A stretch of DNA of 64,000 bases from Liolophura sinensis (GCF_032854445.1 NC_088306.1:28989764-29053763); one strand, 5' to 3'; shown: positions 10,505-23,639, counted from the stretch's first letter. Notes: a model not told the origin generated them from the sequence alone. Program-made: numbers and translations.

Positions 10505-13055
10505 AGGGATTAACTCGGTCAGGGACGATTGTTCCGGCAAATGAAAGGCAGAGTGCACGGGGTAACTTGGTCATGGGCGATTGTTCAGATCAATGCCACG
10601 TGCACATTAGACGGGGTAACTTGGTCAGGGGCGATTGTTCAGATCAATGCCATGTGCACAGTCCATGGGGTAACTTGGTCAGGGACGATTGTTCTGGTCA
10701 ACGCCACGTGCACAGTTCACGGCGTAACTTGGTCATGGGCGATTGTTCAGATCAATGCCACGTGCACAGTCCACGAGGTATCTTGGTCAGGGACGATTGT
10801 TCAGATCAAGGCCATGTGCACATTTCACAAGGTAACTTGGTCATGGATGATTGTTCAGGTTAATGCCACGTGCACAGTCCATGGGGTAACTTGGTCATGG
10901 ACGATTGTTCAGGTCAACGCCACGTGCACAGTCCACGGGGTATCTTGGTCATGGGCGATTGTTCAGATCAATGTCATGTGCACAGTTCACGGGGTAACTT
11001 GGTCAGGGACGATTGTTCAGGTCAATGCCACGTGCACAGTCCACAGGGTAACTTGGTCATGGACGATTGTTCAGGTCAATGCCACGTGCACAGTCCACGG
11101 GGTAACTTGGTCAGGGACAATTGTTCAGATCAATGCCACGTGCACAGTCCACGGGGTAACTTGGTCATTAGTGATTGTTCAGATCAATGCCACGTGCACA
11201 GTCCACGGGGTAACTTGGTCATGAGCGATTGTTCAGGTCAATGCCACGTGCACAGTCCACGAGGGATATTGGTCAGGGACGATTGTTCAGATCAATGCCA
11301 CGTGCACAGTCCATGGGGTAACTTGGTTATGGACATTTGTTCAGGTCAATGCCACGTGCACAGTCCACCGGATAACTTGGTCATGGACGATTGTTCAGGT
11401 CAATGCCACGTGCTCAGTCCATAGGGTAACTTGTTCATGGACGATTGTTCAGGTCAACGCAACGTGCACAGTCCACGGGGTAACTTTGTGATGAGCGATT
11501 GTTCAGGTCAATGCCACGTGCACAGTCCACGAGGGATCTTGGTCAGGGACGATTGTTCAGATCAATGCCACGTGCACAGTCCATGGGGTAACTTGGTCAT
11601 GGACGATTGTTCAGGTCAATGCCACATGCATAGTCCACGGGGTAACTTGGTCAGGGCGATTGTTCTGGTCAATGCCACGTGCGCAGTCCACGAGGTATCT
11701 TGATCAGGGACGATTGTTCAGATCAATGCCACGTGCACAGTCCACGGGGTAACTTGGTCATGGACGATTGTTCAGGTCAATGCCACGTGCACAGTCCACG
11801 GGGTAACTTGGTCATTCGCGATTGTTCAGGTCAATGCTACGTGCACAGTCCATGGGGTAACTTGGTCATGGGCGATTGTTCAGGTCAATGCCACGTGCAC
11901 AGTCCATGGGGTAACTTGGTCATGGACGATTGTTCAGATCAATGCTACATGCACAGTCTACCGGGTAACTTGGTCAGGGGCGATTGTTCAGGTCAACGCC
12001 ACGTGCACAGTTCACGGGGTAACTTGGTCATGGACGATTTTTCAGATCAATGCCACGTACACAGTCCACTGGGTAACTTGGTCATGGGCGATTGTTCAGG
12101 TCAATGCCACGTGCACAGTCCACGGGGTAATTTGGTCATGGGCAATTGTTCAGGTCAATGCCACGTGTACAGTCCATGGGGTAACTTGGTCATGGACGAT
12201 TGTTCAGGTCAACGCAACGTGCACAGTCCACCGGGTAACTTGGTCATGGGCGATTGTTCAGGTCAATGCCAGGTGCACAGTCCACGGGGTAACGTGGTCA
12301 GGGACGATTGTTCAGATCAATGCCACGTGCACAGTCCATGGGGTAACTTGGTCATGGACGATTGTTCAGGTCAATGCCACATGCATAGTCCACGGGGTAA
12401 CTTGGTCATTCGCGATTGTTCAGGTCAATGCCACGTGCACAGTCCATGGGGTAACTTGGTCATGGGCGATTGCTCAGGTCAATGCCAAGTGCACAGTCCG
12501 TGTGGTAACTTGGTCATGGACGATTGTTCAGGTAATCGCCACGTGCACAGTTCACGGGGTAACTTGGTCATGGACGATTTTTCAGATCAATGCCACGTGC
12601 ACAGTCCACTGGGTAACTTGGTCATGGGCGATTGTTCAGGTCAATGCCACGTGCACAGTCCACGGGGTAACTTGGTCATGGGCAATTGTTCACGTCAATG
12701 CCACGTGTACAGTCCATGGGGTAACTTGGTCATGGACGATTGTTCAGGACAATGCCACGTGCACAGTCCACGGGGTAACTTGGTCAGGGACGATTGTTCA
12801 GGTCAACGCCACGTGCACAGTCCACGAGGTAACTTGGTCATGGGCGATTGTTTAGGTCATTGCCACGTACACAGTCCACGGGGTAACTTGGCCAGGGGCG
12901 ATTGTTCAGATCAATGCCATGTCCACAGTTCACGGGGTAACTTGGTCATTAGCGATTGTTCAGGTGAATGCCACGTGCATAGTCCACTGGGTAACTTGGT
13001 CAGGGCGATTGTTCAGGTCAATGCCACGTGCACAGTCCACGGGAATTGCTTAGAT
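10505..13055. repeat. 54-bp minisatellite, about 47 copies
   Basis: Unit begins GGGTAACTTGGTCATGGACG, then ATTGTTCAGGTCAATGCC and ACGTGCACAGTCCAC. Spacing of successive GGTAACTTGG words is 54 nt. Because 54 = 3 x 18, two plus-strand frames stay open and give 18-residue periodic translations (GNLVMDDCSGQCHVHSPR, and VTWSWAIVQINATCTVHG); the longest spans 11679-13136. Variants between copies change amino acids freely (M/R, D/G, G/D, C/R) and stops occur near 10861, 11422 and 11701, so this reads as non-coding. Most units carry the palindrome CACGTG and an ATTGTTC word. Blocks repeat at 270, 540 and 594 bp (5, 10 and 11 units), showing amplification of multi-unit blocks. Confidence 0.95.
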
Positions 13056-13964
13056 AGATATTTGGTAAACACTTATCATTTATTTCTTTATTGCGTTTCT
13101 TGTGTATTAATGTATGTTTTCTCTAACCGTTTGTAAATATAACAAAACTCTAGCATTTCACTGAACTTTTAACTTCTTTAAGTTCAGTAGTAGCACATAT
13201 TACCAAGCTCTGAGAACGTAAAGATATATTAATAGCATCACCCCCTCTTTTGCTAGCACATTACTTGGTTATTTGAAAAAATCAAACTATATACATTCAT
13301 ATATACTATTTCTTTTATCCTAAAGCATTTAGATGTAATCTGCATTGCTATGTGCTGTCATGTATTGCCATGTCTTATCATGTGTTGTTACGTTTTGTCA
13401 TGCTACTCGATTTGCACGAGCTACGTGTATGGAGTAAATACCAGTAGTGTTATAGTTTCATGATGCCATCGATTAGTTGAGTGCGGTTTACGTGTTTCAC
13501 AGCACACAAAAATCATGCAGCCTGTACCCGGTGATGGGTATAGCTCATACTGTGGTTTGCAAATTACATTTTCCTTGGATATTTTCTGCATTTTGCCAAA
13601 AAATCTATTTTTACGATAGAATAATTTTTCATGAATAAGGTGGTTTGATTTTCTTTTTTATGCCACATTTCAACTGATAAAATCGAGAAATATTACTCAG
13701 GGATGCATTAGGACTACATTTCGCTCAGTTCGTGACAATCGGACAGGCGGCGCTACCTGGGGGTGCTTATACTTATGGGGAAATACCGGTGTCGTCAGAC
13801 AGGACATAATATTTAGGACCAATGACGTAACAATAACGACGAATAACGTCATACGATTGGTTAAGCTAGGTTGGCATAATCGTAAGCGCCTTCCATTTGT
13901 CAAGCGTGGCGTCACACAAAAATATCAATGACGCCACTCGTTACCTCATGTAGGCCGTCCACTA
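13056..13964. other. No gene recognised
   Basis: Flank of the minisatellite, AT-rich, with a run of TGTCATGT/TGTTA words near 13345-13400. Nothing identifiable. Confidence 0.4.
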
Positions 13965-14010
13965 GTTGTTTAGTACGACGTTAAACCCCAAGCACTCACG
14001 GACTCACCGG
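13965..14010 (+). mobile_element. SINE 3' tail fragment
   Basis: TTTAGTACGACGTTAAACCC followed by CAAGCACTCACGGACTCAC is the tail of the SINE family seen complete at 26951-27318. Body missing. Confidence 0.75.
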
Positions 14011-14529
14011 TTGCTTATCCTGACCGGTTTCAGAAAAACAATCGCTGTTGTCCTGAAAGGTCTTTTGTACAACAAGAATCCACCACACTATTATGAAAAG
14101 TTGTTTAAGAAAGAACACGATCTGTGGACTGCATTAACTGAATCGTCGTAGTGACATTTCTTTGTTCTATTTGTCGTGTTCTATAATGATATTGCAAGGT
14201 AAACGAGTACATGACAAACTTTGGTGATGTTAAGCTCATGGACAAGTCCTCGTAACTTGGGTTTTATCTATCAACGTATTATTTTTAATTTGTCTATTAT
14301 ACTAATAAATTTTACCATGATCCAAATTAAATGCATACGTTTTAATATGCATAACAAATTTACATTGAAGTAAATATTATAAGGCATCCAACACATCTTT
14401 ATTTCGAACATTATTATGCAAAAACGATAGATACCAAGAGTTGGTCACAAATACCGAAGAAACAAAAATATTTTTGTAAACCTTTTCCCTTGAAAGAAAA
14501 AATCGAAAGAAAATATTACAGACTTACTT

Positions 14530-14787
14530 GTTCTATTTATTTATTTATTCGTTTGAATGTTTTTTTATGCCGTATCAAGAATATCTCATTTATACGACGC
14601 CGGCCAGCAGAAAGGTGGGAGGAAACTGGGTAGAGCCCGAAGGAAACCTACGACCATTGCTGGCAGACCTTCCCACGTACGGCAGGAGAGGAACCCAGCA
14701 TAAGCTGGACTTGAACTCAAAGCGACCGCATTGCTGAGAGACCCTGGGTCACTAAGCTGAGCTAACCAACTGAGCCAAGGATGCCCC
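14530..14787 (-). mobile_element. V-type SINE
   Basis: Minus-strand copy with head GGCATCCTTGGCTCAGTTGG, box B GAGTTCAAGTCC, GTTTCCTCCCACC middle and an AAAT tail near 14530. Small deletions around 14660. Confidence 0.9.
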
Positions 14788-14889
14788 CAGACATATTTAC
14801 AGATATGTTTATACGCTCTTTAATTTGATTTTGGCATCATTTTCTGTAGTGTTCTACTTTAATCTTTGATTAATGTTGTGGCGATTTCT

Positions 14890-15065
14890 AACATTTGTGT
14901 ATATCAGCCGTCAGCCAAAAAGGACGTTCCAAGTGGATAATCACAAGGCCAATCCCCAAACACATACCACAAACTACCAAAGAACTACGAAAGTATATAA
15001 AGTACGAAAATAGGACGGATTCAAGCAAAGAGAAGCCGTCAACAGTTATCAATGGTGTAGTTAAA
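14890..15065 (-). repeat. Dispersed repeat related to the 71-bp satellite
   Basis: On the minus strand: CTGTTGACGGCTTCTCTTTG, TACTTTATATACTTTCGTAG, TTCTTTGGTAGTTTG, then GGAACGTCCTTTTTGGCTGA and CGGCTGATATAC. This matches 59485-59700 block for block. Confidence 0.7.
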
Positions 15066-15477
15066 GACACAAGGTATGTTCTAGGCGACTCACTGTTCAA
15101 ATCGTGTATCATGCTTGGACAGCAGTTTTGAATAATGAAACGTATCTCATTGCACTTAGACGGTTAGACCCGTGTAAATGATTGTGTAGTGCCTTGAGCT
15201 GTACGCCTTTGTCGTCGTGTGTACATTTTCTCAATCTCAATATATCAATCCAGGTAAAAACACCAATTAAATACCCAGAATGTACCACAACATCCTGCGG
15301 CAAAGTTTAGTAAATCTTTTAAAGAAATTTAAAAGACATTGTGTCTAAAACTTAAGCAAGTTTCTATAATTCTAGCCGGTAAAACGTTACTTGAGCACAA
15401 GATGAGAGCTTGGAGATAACTGATCGTCCTGCACTGACAAAAGACCTCCCAGGATGGTCCATTCACAAACAACACAG

Positions 15478-16268
15478 ATAAGACACCCTCCAGCATCCTA
15501 CAGCCACAAACAACATAGACATTAAACACCTTTCGGCATACCACACCCACAAACAACATAGAGATAAAGCACCTTTCGGCATACCACACCCACAAACAAC
15601 ATAGATATTAAACACATTTCGGCATACCACATCCACAAATAACATAGATATTAAACACTTTTCGGCATACCACATCAACAAACAACATAGATATTAAACA
15701 CCTTTCGGCGTACCACATCCACACACAAAATAGAGATAAGATACCTTTCAACATACCAGATCCACAAACAACATAGAGATAAGACACTTTTCGGCATCCC
15801 ATATCCACAAACAAAATAGAGATAAGACACCTTTCGGCATACCACATCCACAAACAACATAGATATTAAACACCTTTCGGCGTATCACATCCACACACAA
15901 AATAGAGATAAGATACCTTTGAACATACCAGATCCACAAACAACATAGAGATAAGACACTTTTCGGCATCCCACATCCACAAACAACATAGATATTAAAC
16001 ACATTTAGGCATACCACATCTACACACAAAATAGATATTAAACACCTTTCGGCATCCCACATCCACAAACAACATAGATATTAAACACCTTTTGGCGTAC
16101 CACATCTACACACAAAATAGAGGGAAGACACCTTTCGGCATCCCACATCCACAAACAACATAGATATTAAACACCTTTCGGCGTACCACATCCACACACA
16201 AAATAGCTAGAAGATACCTTTCGGCATACCACACCCACAAACACCATAGATATTAAACACCTTTCGGC
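15478..16268. repeat. 43-bp minisatellite, about 18 copies
   Basis: Unit ATAGATATTAAACACCTTTC, GGCATACCACATCCACAAAC, AAC; the spacing of ATAGATA words is 43 nt. A four-unit block (172 bp, recognised by the variant ACACACAAAATAGAG) recurs. 43 is not divisible by three; the long minus-strand ORFs exist because none of the three frames of the unit contains a stop. Confidence 0.93.
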
Positions 16269-16269
16269 A

Positions 16270-17400
16270 ATGATAAGTAAAATATGAGCCATACTGAGTC
16301 AAACGGTATTGAAGATAAATATAGTTTGGTGTTGGAAAAATGAATGGTGTGAAAAGATCAAAAGGGTTTCTGGTATATCTTCGCCGGCCAAGTAATGTAT
16401 ATCGTATAATGTACTCAATCTGTTGAGTTATCATACCTTGGTTCGAGACAATGGTAAGATAGGGATATGTGTATTGTCTACTCCTTTTTCCGAAACCTTT
16501 CCCAGTTGCTTTGAGCGGTAATGTGGGCGCGTGGTTTATAAGCGTAGGAGCCCGGATTTGAACGCCTGTGAATATTATTAAGTATATCGTGGATGTCGTA
16601 ATACATCAGAGAGCAGTGAAGCGTAAGAGTGCATCAAATCTCAACAGGATGTGGAGCAGATAAATTTTCTCTTGTTTATCACCCTAAAATGCTAATACAT
16701 AAACTCGTTTAACGCGAACAGTTGACCTATTTTTATACTTTTTATGAACGTTAAAACCGTGGGAGTTGTCTGTTTCCTTTGGCGTGGCTTGCTCAGTAAA
16801 CCTCTCGGCAGAGCGAAATTTTCTAAATTCGTAGCCGTCTTTGGCATAGCCCATGAGGCAAGGCGTGTATCCAAAAGATCAAAAAAGAAATCATTTTTTT
16901 AAACAGTGTTGTTAATTGCATACTTATTTTTATTGATTTTTTCCCGCACTCAAAATGCGCCTTTATGTATTTCTATGCAAGGTTATTTTTTTTTTCTTTT
17001 TAAAAATTGTTGTACTTACCTACAAACTTTTCTGCACATTTTGCTCTGCATATGTTTTCTCCTGGATATAAGGAGTTGATTTCAATGTAAGCACATGGTT
17101 TTAATCGTAATGTCACAACAGGTAATATAGCATCTCTTCAGGGTTGTATGTGATTGTTTATTAAATGTGATCGAAACACATGGCTTCTGGGTAGCCATTC
17201 TGCCAACCATGGATGACCAAACATGGGAATGTTGCAAATGTGCAACACCGTTTATTACTGGTTGAATTGTAAGAAATGTAACAGAATGAACAACATGAAA
17301 CTGGGTGTTTAGGTTTTAGTAATCGTACATAACTAATTTCACTTGACAGATTGCTTACCTAACTCATGTCAGTTAAGCTAGGCGTTACGCTTGTACCACG
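16270..17400. other. No gene recognised
   Basis: Contains a TATAAAAA word on the minus strand near 16733 and a good isolated donor (GTAG then GTAAGTAC, minus strand near 17024), but no supporting open exon chain. Confidence 0.35.
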
Positions 17401-17439
17401 TCCTTCACATTTTCATCAACAATGCCGAATATTAATTCA

Positions 17440-18823
17440 TTAAGAATGGTAAAATAGTAACAGTTGCCTTTCTCATTGAAGCACAAGCGAACATCGCACT
17501 TTTGTCAATAACCATGTTTGCATAGTCTCTCCAGTTTAATCGCCAGGTGTCCTACATTGTCAAAGCGCGCATCAGCAGGCTGGCCAACCCTCACTTGCTT
17601 TGGCGAATAGATCGTGACGGCATCTCCACTTGGCCTGCCTCTCTTTCGGATGGAAACATTCACAAGAATGATCGCAGTTGCAATAGTTGCCGGAAATTTT
17701 CTCTGAGTCATTTTCCTTCTTTGCCAGCGCAGGTGCTTTGCAATGTTGCGGTAAAGGAGCCATGCTTGGATAACCGAAGAGGTGAGGGTATCCCAGAAAA
17801 GGCCGACACACCATCTTCTGGATTTCATGGGGTATCTCTACGTGGAAATCAATAAATCAAGGAAGTCACCTCCACCCTTGAGACTGCTGTAAGATTTTAC
17901 AATGTTGCGACGAGGAACATCAATGTAGTCTTTTCTCACTTTTTCCCAGCTTATTCACACCACAGAACCACGCCTAACTTACGGGCAGTTTTACACGATG
18001 GTCAGAACTGTCTCTGCCTTGTTTCTGTAGCTCATTCTCGTCTTGACAATGGCACTTTGGTAGGCGATTTGCCCTGACTGTACCCAGATAAGAGATGCCA
18101 CGTTCTTCCAGTTTTACTATCAAACGCATAGTAGTGAAAACATTGTTAACTATGATTTTATAGTTTTTTTTCCATCGGGAAGGGTCGAGCATGTTTTGGC
18201 TAGAACATTTCCAGATACAGCTACCCCCCTCCCCCTCGACTCCCTCCGCACTGTTTCCCTGCCTCCACTTCGCTGATATACATAAAAATCATACAGCACC
18301 CCAGAAATACCACAACGGCACCATATTTTATTCCCCCACTGGTGGAGTTTGTTGCGCATGTACTGCTTTACACTGCTGCATTTTCCCTTCGTCGATGGAA
18401 TTGTATTCTCTGGTGCAAGCGTTAGGCAGTTATCTCTAAACATAGTAAACATGGTCTAATTTTCCAAAGTTTGTCATTATTTTCTCCCATGACATTATGG
18501 TTATTGACAAAGTGAAGAAGTGCAAGAGTATTCAGAAATCTATTCCGATTCGTAATATCAACTACAGATGAATATCTTACATCTGTTTCGCAGTAAATTC
18601 GGCTTCCAGACATTCGCACGAGGCCCATCCTCAAAAATATTCCAATCACCTGCTCCAGTTCCATTACAGTTGTGTCGAATTTTCTGTCCGATTTTTGAGT
18701 AGCATACACATTGATCGGGTGACAGGTGTCATCTTCATCAAAAAGATCGCCTGTGTCACTTTCATTTCCAATTTCAAGCATAGTGAGAACGTCAGCAACA
18801 TTATACAATTTCTGTGAAGACAT
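17440..18823 (-). pseudogene. piggyBac-type transposase relic
   Basis: Read on the minus strand across several frames. 18823-18422 starts MSSQKLYNVADVLTMLE with an acidic N-terminus, then EQVIGIFLRMG and RNRFLNTLALLHFVNN, the piggyBac N-terminal domain. 18450-18290 gives KGKCSSVKQYMRNKLHQWG; 18130-17975 gives NVFTTMRLIVKLEERGI and LGTVRANRLP; 17830-17505 gives SRRWCVGLFWD, AWLLYR and a basic region; 17520-17440 gives a cysteine-rich end, KCDVRLCFNEKGNC, after an in-frame stop. At least four frameshifts or stops. The usual aspartate before the KGR-like block appears to be replaced (LAPEN), and the DNFFT aspartate reads NNVFT, so the catalytic site is gone. No terminal repeats or TTAA pair were identified. 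Confidence 0.85.
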
Positions 18824-18879
18824 TTCGACTGAAAAAATATTGATACAGTAGTTACATACTTGGTGTTGTGACAATACAA

Positions 18880-20489
18880 AAAGTTAATTCACCCATGACA
18901 TTTTACTTATCACCACACATTTTTACATTCTTTTCATTTTTACTTACATATGCCGAGACCAAGATTAAGTTAAAAGATCTTGTCTGATTGACTGTACATT
19001 GGCATATTAAATTTATGGCAGAAGCCTTTAGCAACCAAAGATACACTTGTATACACTGCTTAATATATTTTGAAAAATTTCTTAAATCTGCCAGTGAAGT
19101 GATTATATTTTACACCTAACCAAAGCTAAATGTTGGATTATTGTTGCTTTTGATGTCAGTATGAAACGCTGAATACAAAAACTCAGATTGAATTTTAGCA
19201 TCTGCAGACCAGTCGTGCAGAAATTGAGATTAGTCACCCCCTAATATCCAACATTGCACGTAAACAGCTGTGCGATGACAATGTGGCAACAGTAAATCAA
19301 AAACTACCTAGTACAGATGTTTCCAAAGTAATACGTGGCCGTCCATGTTTGCCAGGGCTAGTTACTTCATAACATCCACTCCCCCGGGGTTCACAGGGCG
19401 TGAGTCATCGGTGGTTTTACTCTTTGTGCTGTAGTCTTTTATATTTATACTTTTGATATTGTCTGTAAAGAAAAATTAGTATTCCTAAGAAAAGGTTACA
19501 ATGAAATGCAATAAGTTTCATTGTCTATTTTTGTAAGAAAAATGCAAAAACCGACATTAAAATTAAGTTGTTCTCTGGTATTTCAGTTGTGTTTATATGT
19601 GTCTTCTCAAACGGTTAACGATTTTAACGTCTTGTAAGAGTCAATCCAATGACACGAAGTGAAAGTGAAAATAGCACCCAGCATGGATCAGTGTATGCCA
19701 CAGGTATTTATGTCATCTATAGTGGGGGAGTTGACCGTAACCGCTTGTAGAGCGGGCCGTTACCAAGTTGTCAAGGTGCATGCTTTTGCAGATTCTCTGT
19801 ACAAGAAAATAAACATTGAAAATGCGCCCTGTATTTCCCGGAGATTGAAATTTCCCTGCTCTCACTGTCTGTAGGGATTCCGTGAAACTCGTCCTGCCAT
19901 TTCCTTAATTTAACGTTTAGTTACCTTAGACCAACAGGCAGTCCGATTCACAATCTATCACATAAGTGAAATTTATCAAGTATGGAGAACCGTGTGCATA
20001 GATCCTGCATTTACATGTTTACAGTAGCTAAACGTTTGACAGAGTTCATGATGTTTTTTGTTTTTTTTTGGAGGAGAAAGTGGGCCACCTCAGATGTCTC
20101 ATAGATAAGAGTCAACAAGTAAAAAGGAAATGAATCTAAGGTCTTGTGATGTGCCACGCCACGCACGTCACATTTTGTAATACGTTGTATGACGGGCAGA
20201 TATTTTACTGACCCGAGGGCTATTATCAAAAGTGTAATCAAGGCTAAACGTAGACAGACTTCTGGTATATGAAACAGTCACCCTAAGGCTAAAACTAAAA
20301 ACGATTAACCGTTTAAAAATAAAACTTTAGCAATTTCATGTTAAGCAATACTGTCTGTATAGCCTATGCTCTTACGCTGTGTTCCACGAGACATGCGACT
20401 GCGTTTTAAATTGCTCGCCCGAAATATAGTCCTTTAGTTACAGTTTCACTTTCAGGTCTATTCGGTCTCTCTCTTTTCGATTATATATA
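18880..20489. other. No gene recognised
   Basis: AT-rich DNA upstream of the piggyBac relic. No conserved repeat or exon pattern seen. Confidence 0.35.
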
Positions 20490-20755
20490 AGGGTAGATTT
20501 GAATTAACGCATTATAGAGATATGACGCATTTCACATATGAGATTAGATTTGACTATAACACATTACACAGATATAACGTATTTTACATATAATGTTTGA
20601 TGTGACTAAGACATCACACAAATATATTGTATTTTACATATAAGGGTTGATTTGACTATAACGCATGATACACATATAACGTATTTTACATATAAGGTTT
20701 GATTTGACTAAGACACTTTATGGATATAACGTATTTCACTTATAGTGGTCATTTT
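20490..20755. repeat. ~50-52-bp tandem repeat, five imperfect copies
   Basis: Unit: TTTGACTATAACACATTACA, then CAGATATAACGTATTTTACA, then TATAAGG. TGACTA words are spaced 50-52 nt apart. Confidence 0.8.
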
Positions 20756-21354
20756 CAACGGTATTTTGGTCATATTATCACTGTGGTGACACAGTTTACG
20801 GAATGCTAACTCTCAATCACTTACCAAAGTGACTGTTACGAATTAGAGGACTGATCTGTGAACACGGGTCTATATAGTCGATAACATGTAAATCTCTACT
20901 GGGTCTGAAATCTGCTAACACTAACAGTACATGCTTATCGTAACGCACTTACAGTGTATTGTAGTGCATTAACACGTAAAAGTACAGTCGTCCTGAGCTC
21001 ACTACGCTGTCAGCATTCATTAAAATAAGTGAGCGGTAAGCTGCATTAATTACGCAAATGGGTGTTATCGTTTAAATAGGTCACTTCAACAAACAGGAAA
21101 AATTTAGCTAAAAGCATTTAAATCTGTCATGTAATAGACAAATTAAGCGCCAAGAAACGCCTTGAGCAAAAGCACGTTTGTTTGTTTTTTCGTGAGGACG
21201 ATTCGAAAGTTCGAATGAATGTAATTACCAAACAGTCAATATTACGGTGAGATGTAAATCTCATTCCAGTAATATTCTCTCTTTACTCTTGAAATATCTT
21301 CAGCTGTATTTAATAAACATATTAAACTGGTTTATATCTTAGTTTTAAGACTCA
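20756..21354. other. No gene recognised
   Basis: Nothing identifiable on either strand. Confidence 0.35.
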
Positions 21355-21446
21355 CACAGTTTCCCCCCATCGTGTATAATGCTGGCCGCCGTCGTATAGA
21401 TACAATGTTAATGAGCACTGTGTGAAACGCCAATCAAATACACATA
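21355..21446 (+). mobile_element. V-type SINE, 3' fragment
   Basis: ATAATGCTGGCCGCCGTCGT followed by a degraded spacer and CGCCAATCAAATACA. Only the 3' third remains. Confidence 0.7.
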
Positions 21447-21549
21447 TAAGACACATACGGCCTTCTTTCGTTTAACACAGAATTATCTTGATGTTAGTGT
21501 TGCTTCCCCATGTGCAGGATGTGGTATGGAGTATGTAAATGTACGCTTA

Positions 21550-21760
21550 TCATTTTAAGACGCACGTAACAATTTTTCAGTTATATGACGACAAAGAGTC
21601 ATTAGGTTGTGTACGTATACTGTGTCTTTCTGGTGGTAGGACGTGGCAGTGCCACCAAAGTTTGATGCCAGAGATGACACCCCACCCAGGCATATTATAC
21701 TGACGCTGCGGCAACTAGCCCCGTCTCCTTTCTCTAACCTCTCAATGCTGTGATGTAGGG
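21550..21760 (-). mobile_element. SINE fragment with the conserved GGGTGGGGTGTCAT domain
   Basis: On the minus strand: GAGAGGTTAGAGAAAGGAGA, CCTGGGTGGGGTGTCATCTC, AGACACAGTATACGTACAC, then TCATATAACTGAAAAATTGT and a mutated tail. Head missing. The overlapping minus-strand ORF is not a gene. Confidence 0.75.
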
Positions 21761-22292
21761 TATCAGACATATTCTGGCTGGCTGTCCAAACTTTATTCAT
21801 TAACTGCAAACATTCTATACGACTATTGAGTCCACTCAATATTTTATTCCTTTTACAGCGTCCACAGCGATGTTGCCATTTATTTTTTTTAGGACGGATG
21901 GCCTATAGAATAAAATAGAGTTTTTCGACACTGCATAAATGCATTTTATGACACTATATACTTAAAATGTTAAGCTGATGTTCGGCTGTTTTGTCTTGCT
22001 TTGGTGCAATCTTGGAAGTTTGCACATCGCATCAAAATTCATTTAAATGAATTAAATAATTAATTACTTAAATGATTCATTCATTCTTCAACCTTTATCT
22101 CATAAACAACATAAACCTCACTCGCAATGGTTTCCAAGAAGTGATATCTGTTAAAAACGACGTGCAAAAGTATGGCGAAATACGGCATGAACACTTCACT
22201 CACCACGTGCAAAGGTATGACGAAATTCGGTATGGCCATTCCACTCACGAGAGGTTTTTTCCCATCGCAATTAGGTCATTGAAACAGGCAGC

Positions 22293-23044
22293 TGTCATGT
22301 GCACGACTGCCGTCAGTTTCTAAATATAGCTTGCCACTGTTTACATACGCTGAGTTCAGCGCCTGCTGTCTGCCTCTACCTTAGAATATTCCAGAATGCG
22401 CTCAGTTCGGTGCCTGTTTGTTTACATCAAGTGTTCAGGAATTTTCTTATTCTAGACAATTCCACCAGGCTATATAAGACCTATGAAAGCAGGTCAAAAG
22501 GGGAGAACGGAGAATTATTAAGAGTTTTGGATGCTTTCGCTGTGTATAACTTTAGTAGGCCTTTTTGTGCTCAATTTTGGTGTCTTTTTAGCCTCTGGCT
22601 TTGTTATATCTCCACCGAACACCTGTTCAGTCCGAGCTTGTATATTTGATTCGTGCTCTTGTGTACACAGTGCTTATTACTACACTGACCCTGTCTGTTG
22701 AATTTTGTGTATATTTCGTCATACACTTAGTTATCCTGTGGATTTTCCCTCTTGTGAATTTGCCTCTGAGCATTTATGCCTGTGTGGTATATATTGTGGA
22801 ATATATGCGTCCGTTTGGACTTGACACCGTAAGTACTTTAGTATTTGTATAGATACTGCTATCCTTTCTTGTTAAACTTAAGTACTTTAGTATTTGTATA
22901 AGTCTTATTATCTGTTCTTGTTAAAGCTAAAAAATTGTTGTAAAATAAAATCTGCTGGTTTTGGTTACTTTTTTTGTGCGGCTAAACTGTCGTGTATTTC
23001 GAACAAGCCGTCTCTTTATGATACAGACAGTTTGGGTCGTAACA
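22293..23044 (+). mobile_element. Solo LTR of the Gmr1-like retrotransposon family
   Basis: Begins TGTCATGTGCAC and ends GGGTCGTAACA, and aligns along its length with the 5' LTR at 34526-35281. Contains the LTR TATA box (CTATATAAGACC) and AATAAA (near 22945). No internal element sequence follows. Flanks share CAGC on both sides (22289-22292 and 23045-23048), a short or eroded target duplication, consistent with LTR-LTR recombination. Confidence 0.92.
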
Positions 23045-23284
23045 CAGCTCAGTTTAAGGCTGTATAATCTGACTACCCTAGGAAATTGAACAGAAAAATG
23101 TTTCCTGGGGTGATTTGAAGGAGGTCATCATTCCAAATGACATCGTGTCTTCACTTGGTATGTACGAGGCGAAGTCTGCAATGGCATATACCACGGCTAC
23201 CTTCACTACTAACCGGTCAAATACGGCCTTTTGTCAGTATTACCGCCAGCGTTTTATTCTAACTGTTTATGTAAATGCAAAAAT

Positions 23285-23400
23285 AGTATGAAATTACAAG
23301 CCATCTACCACCATGGCTTAAGCAGAATTGGGTAAAAAAAATGCGGCGACGTTATGTGCAGTTTATTAGACGCCACAGGTCTAGAATCATGCAAAAGGTT
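23285..23400. repeat. Diverged repeat, copy 1 (partner 48095-48205)
   Basis: Shared words include AAATAGT, AAATTACA, CACCATGGCTTA, a GCARAATTRGGTAA-like block and TTATYAGACG followed by GTCTAG. Nature unknown. Confidence 0.55.
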
Positions 23401-23639
23401 GTCATTGCATTAAACATAGAAAAACAAAATCATTCCTGTTTACATATCTCTATACGTGTGCATACCTGATTTAAGAAGCAGAAGGCTGCATTCGAAATCT
23501 TTCAGGTCGTAACCTTTTGTAAAAGCCATTCAGGATGTATGTAGCGATACCGCCCTGTCACAAGACACACATCTGGCGACTGCTAAGGAAATTGTTAAGG
23601 ACGACGTTAAAAAGAAGCATACCTACATTATTTAGACAA

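Noticed and set aside
11679-13136. Longest open frame of the window (485 codons, 18-residue repeats with cysteines)
   Set aside because: It is the translation of the 54-bp minisatellite. Two frames are open at once, unit differences are freely non-synonymous, other parts of the same array have stops, and there is no signal peptide or splice structure.
15329-16068. Overlapping minus-strand ORFs rich in C, M and W
   Set aside because: Product of the 43-bp tandem repeat, which has no stops in any minus frame.
16715-16760. Third copy of the peptide-gene promoter (TATAAAAA with GTCAAC nearby)
   Set aside because: Similarity stops at the TATA box; none of the other conserved blocks is present.
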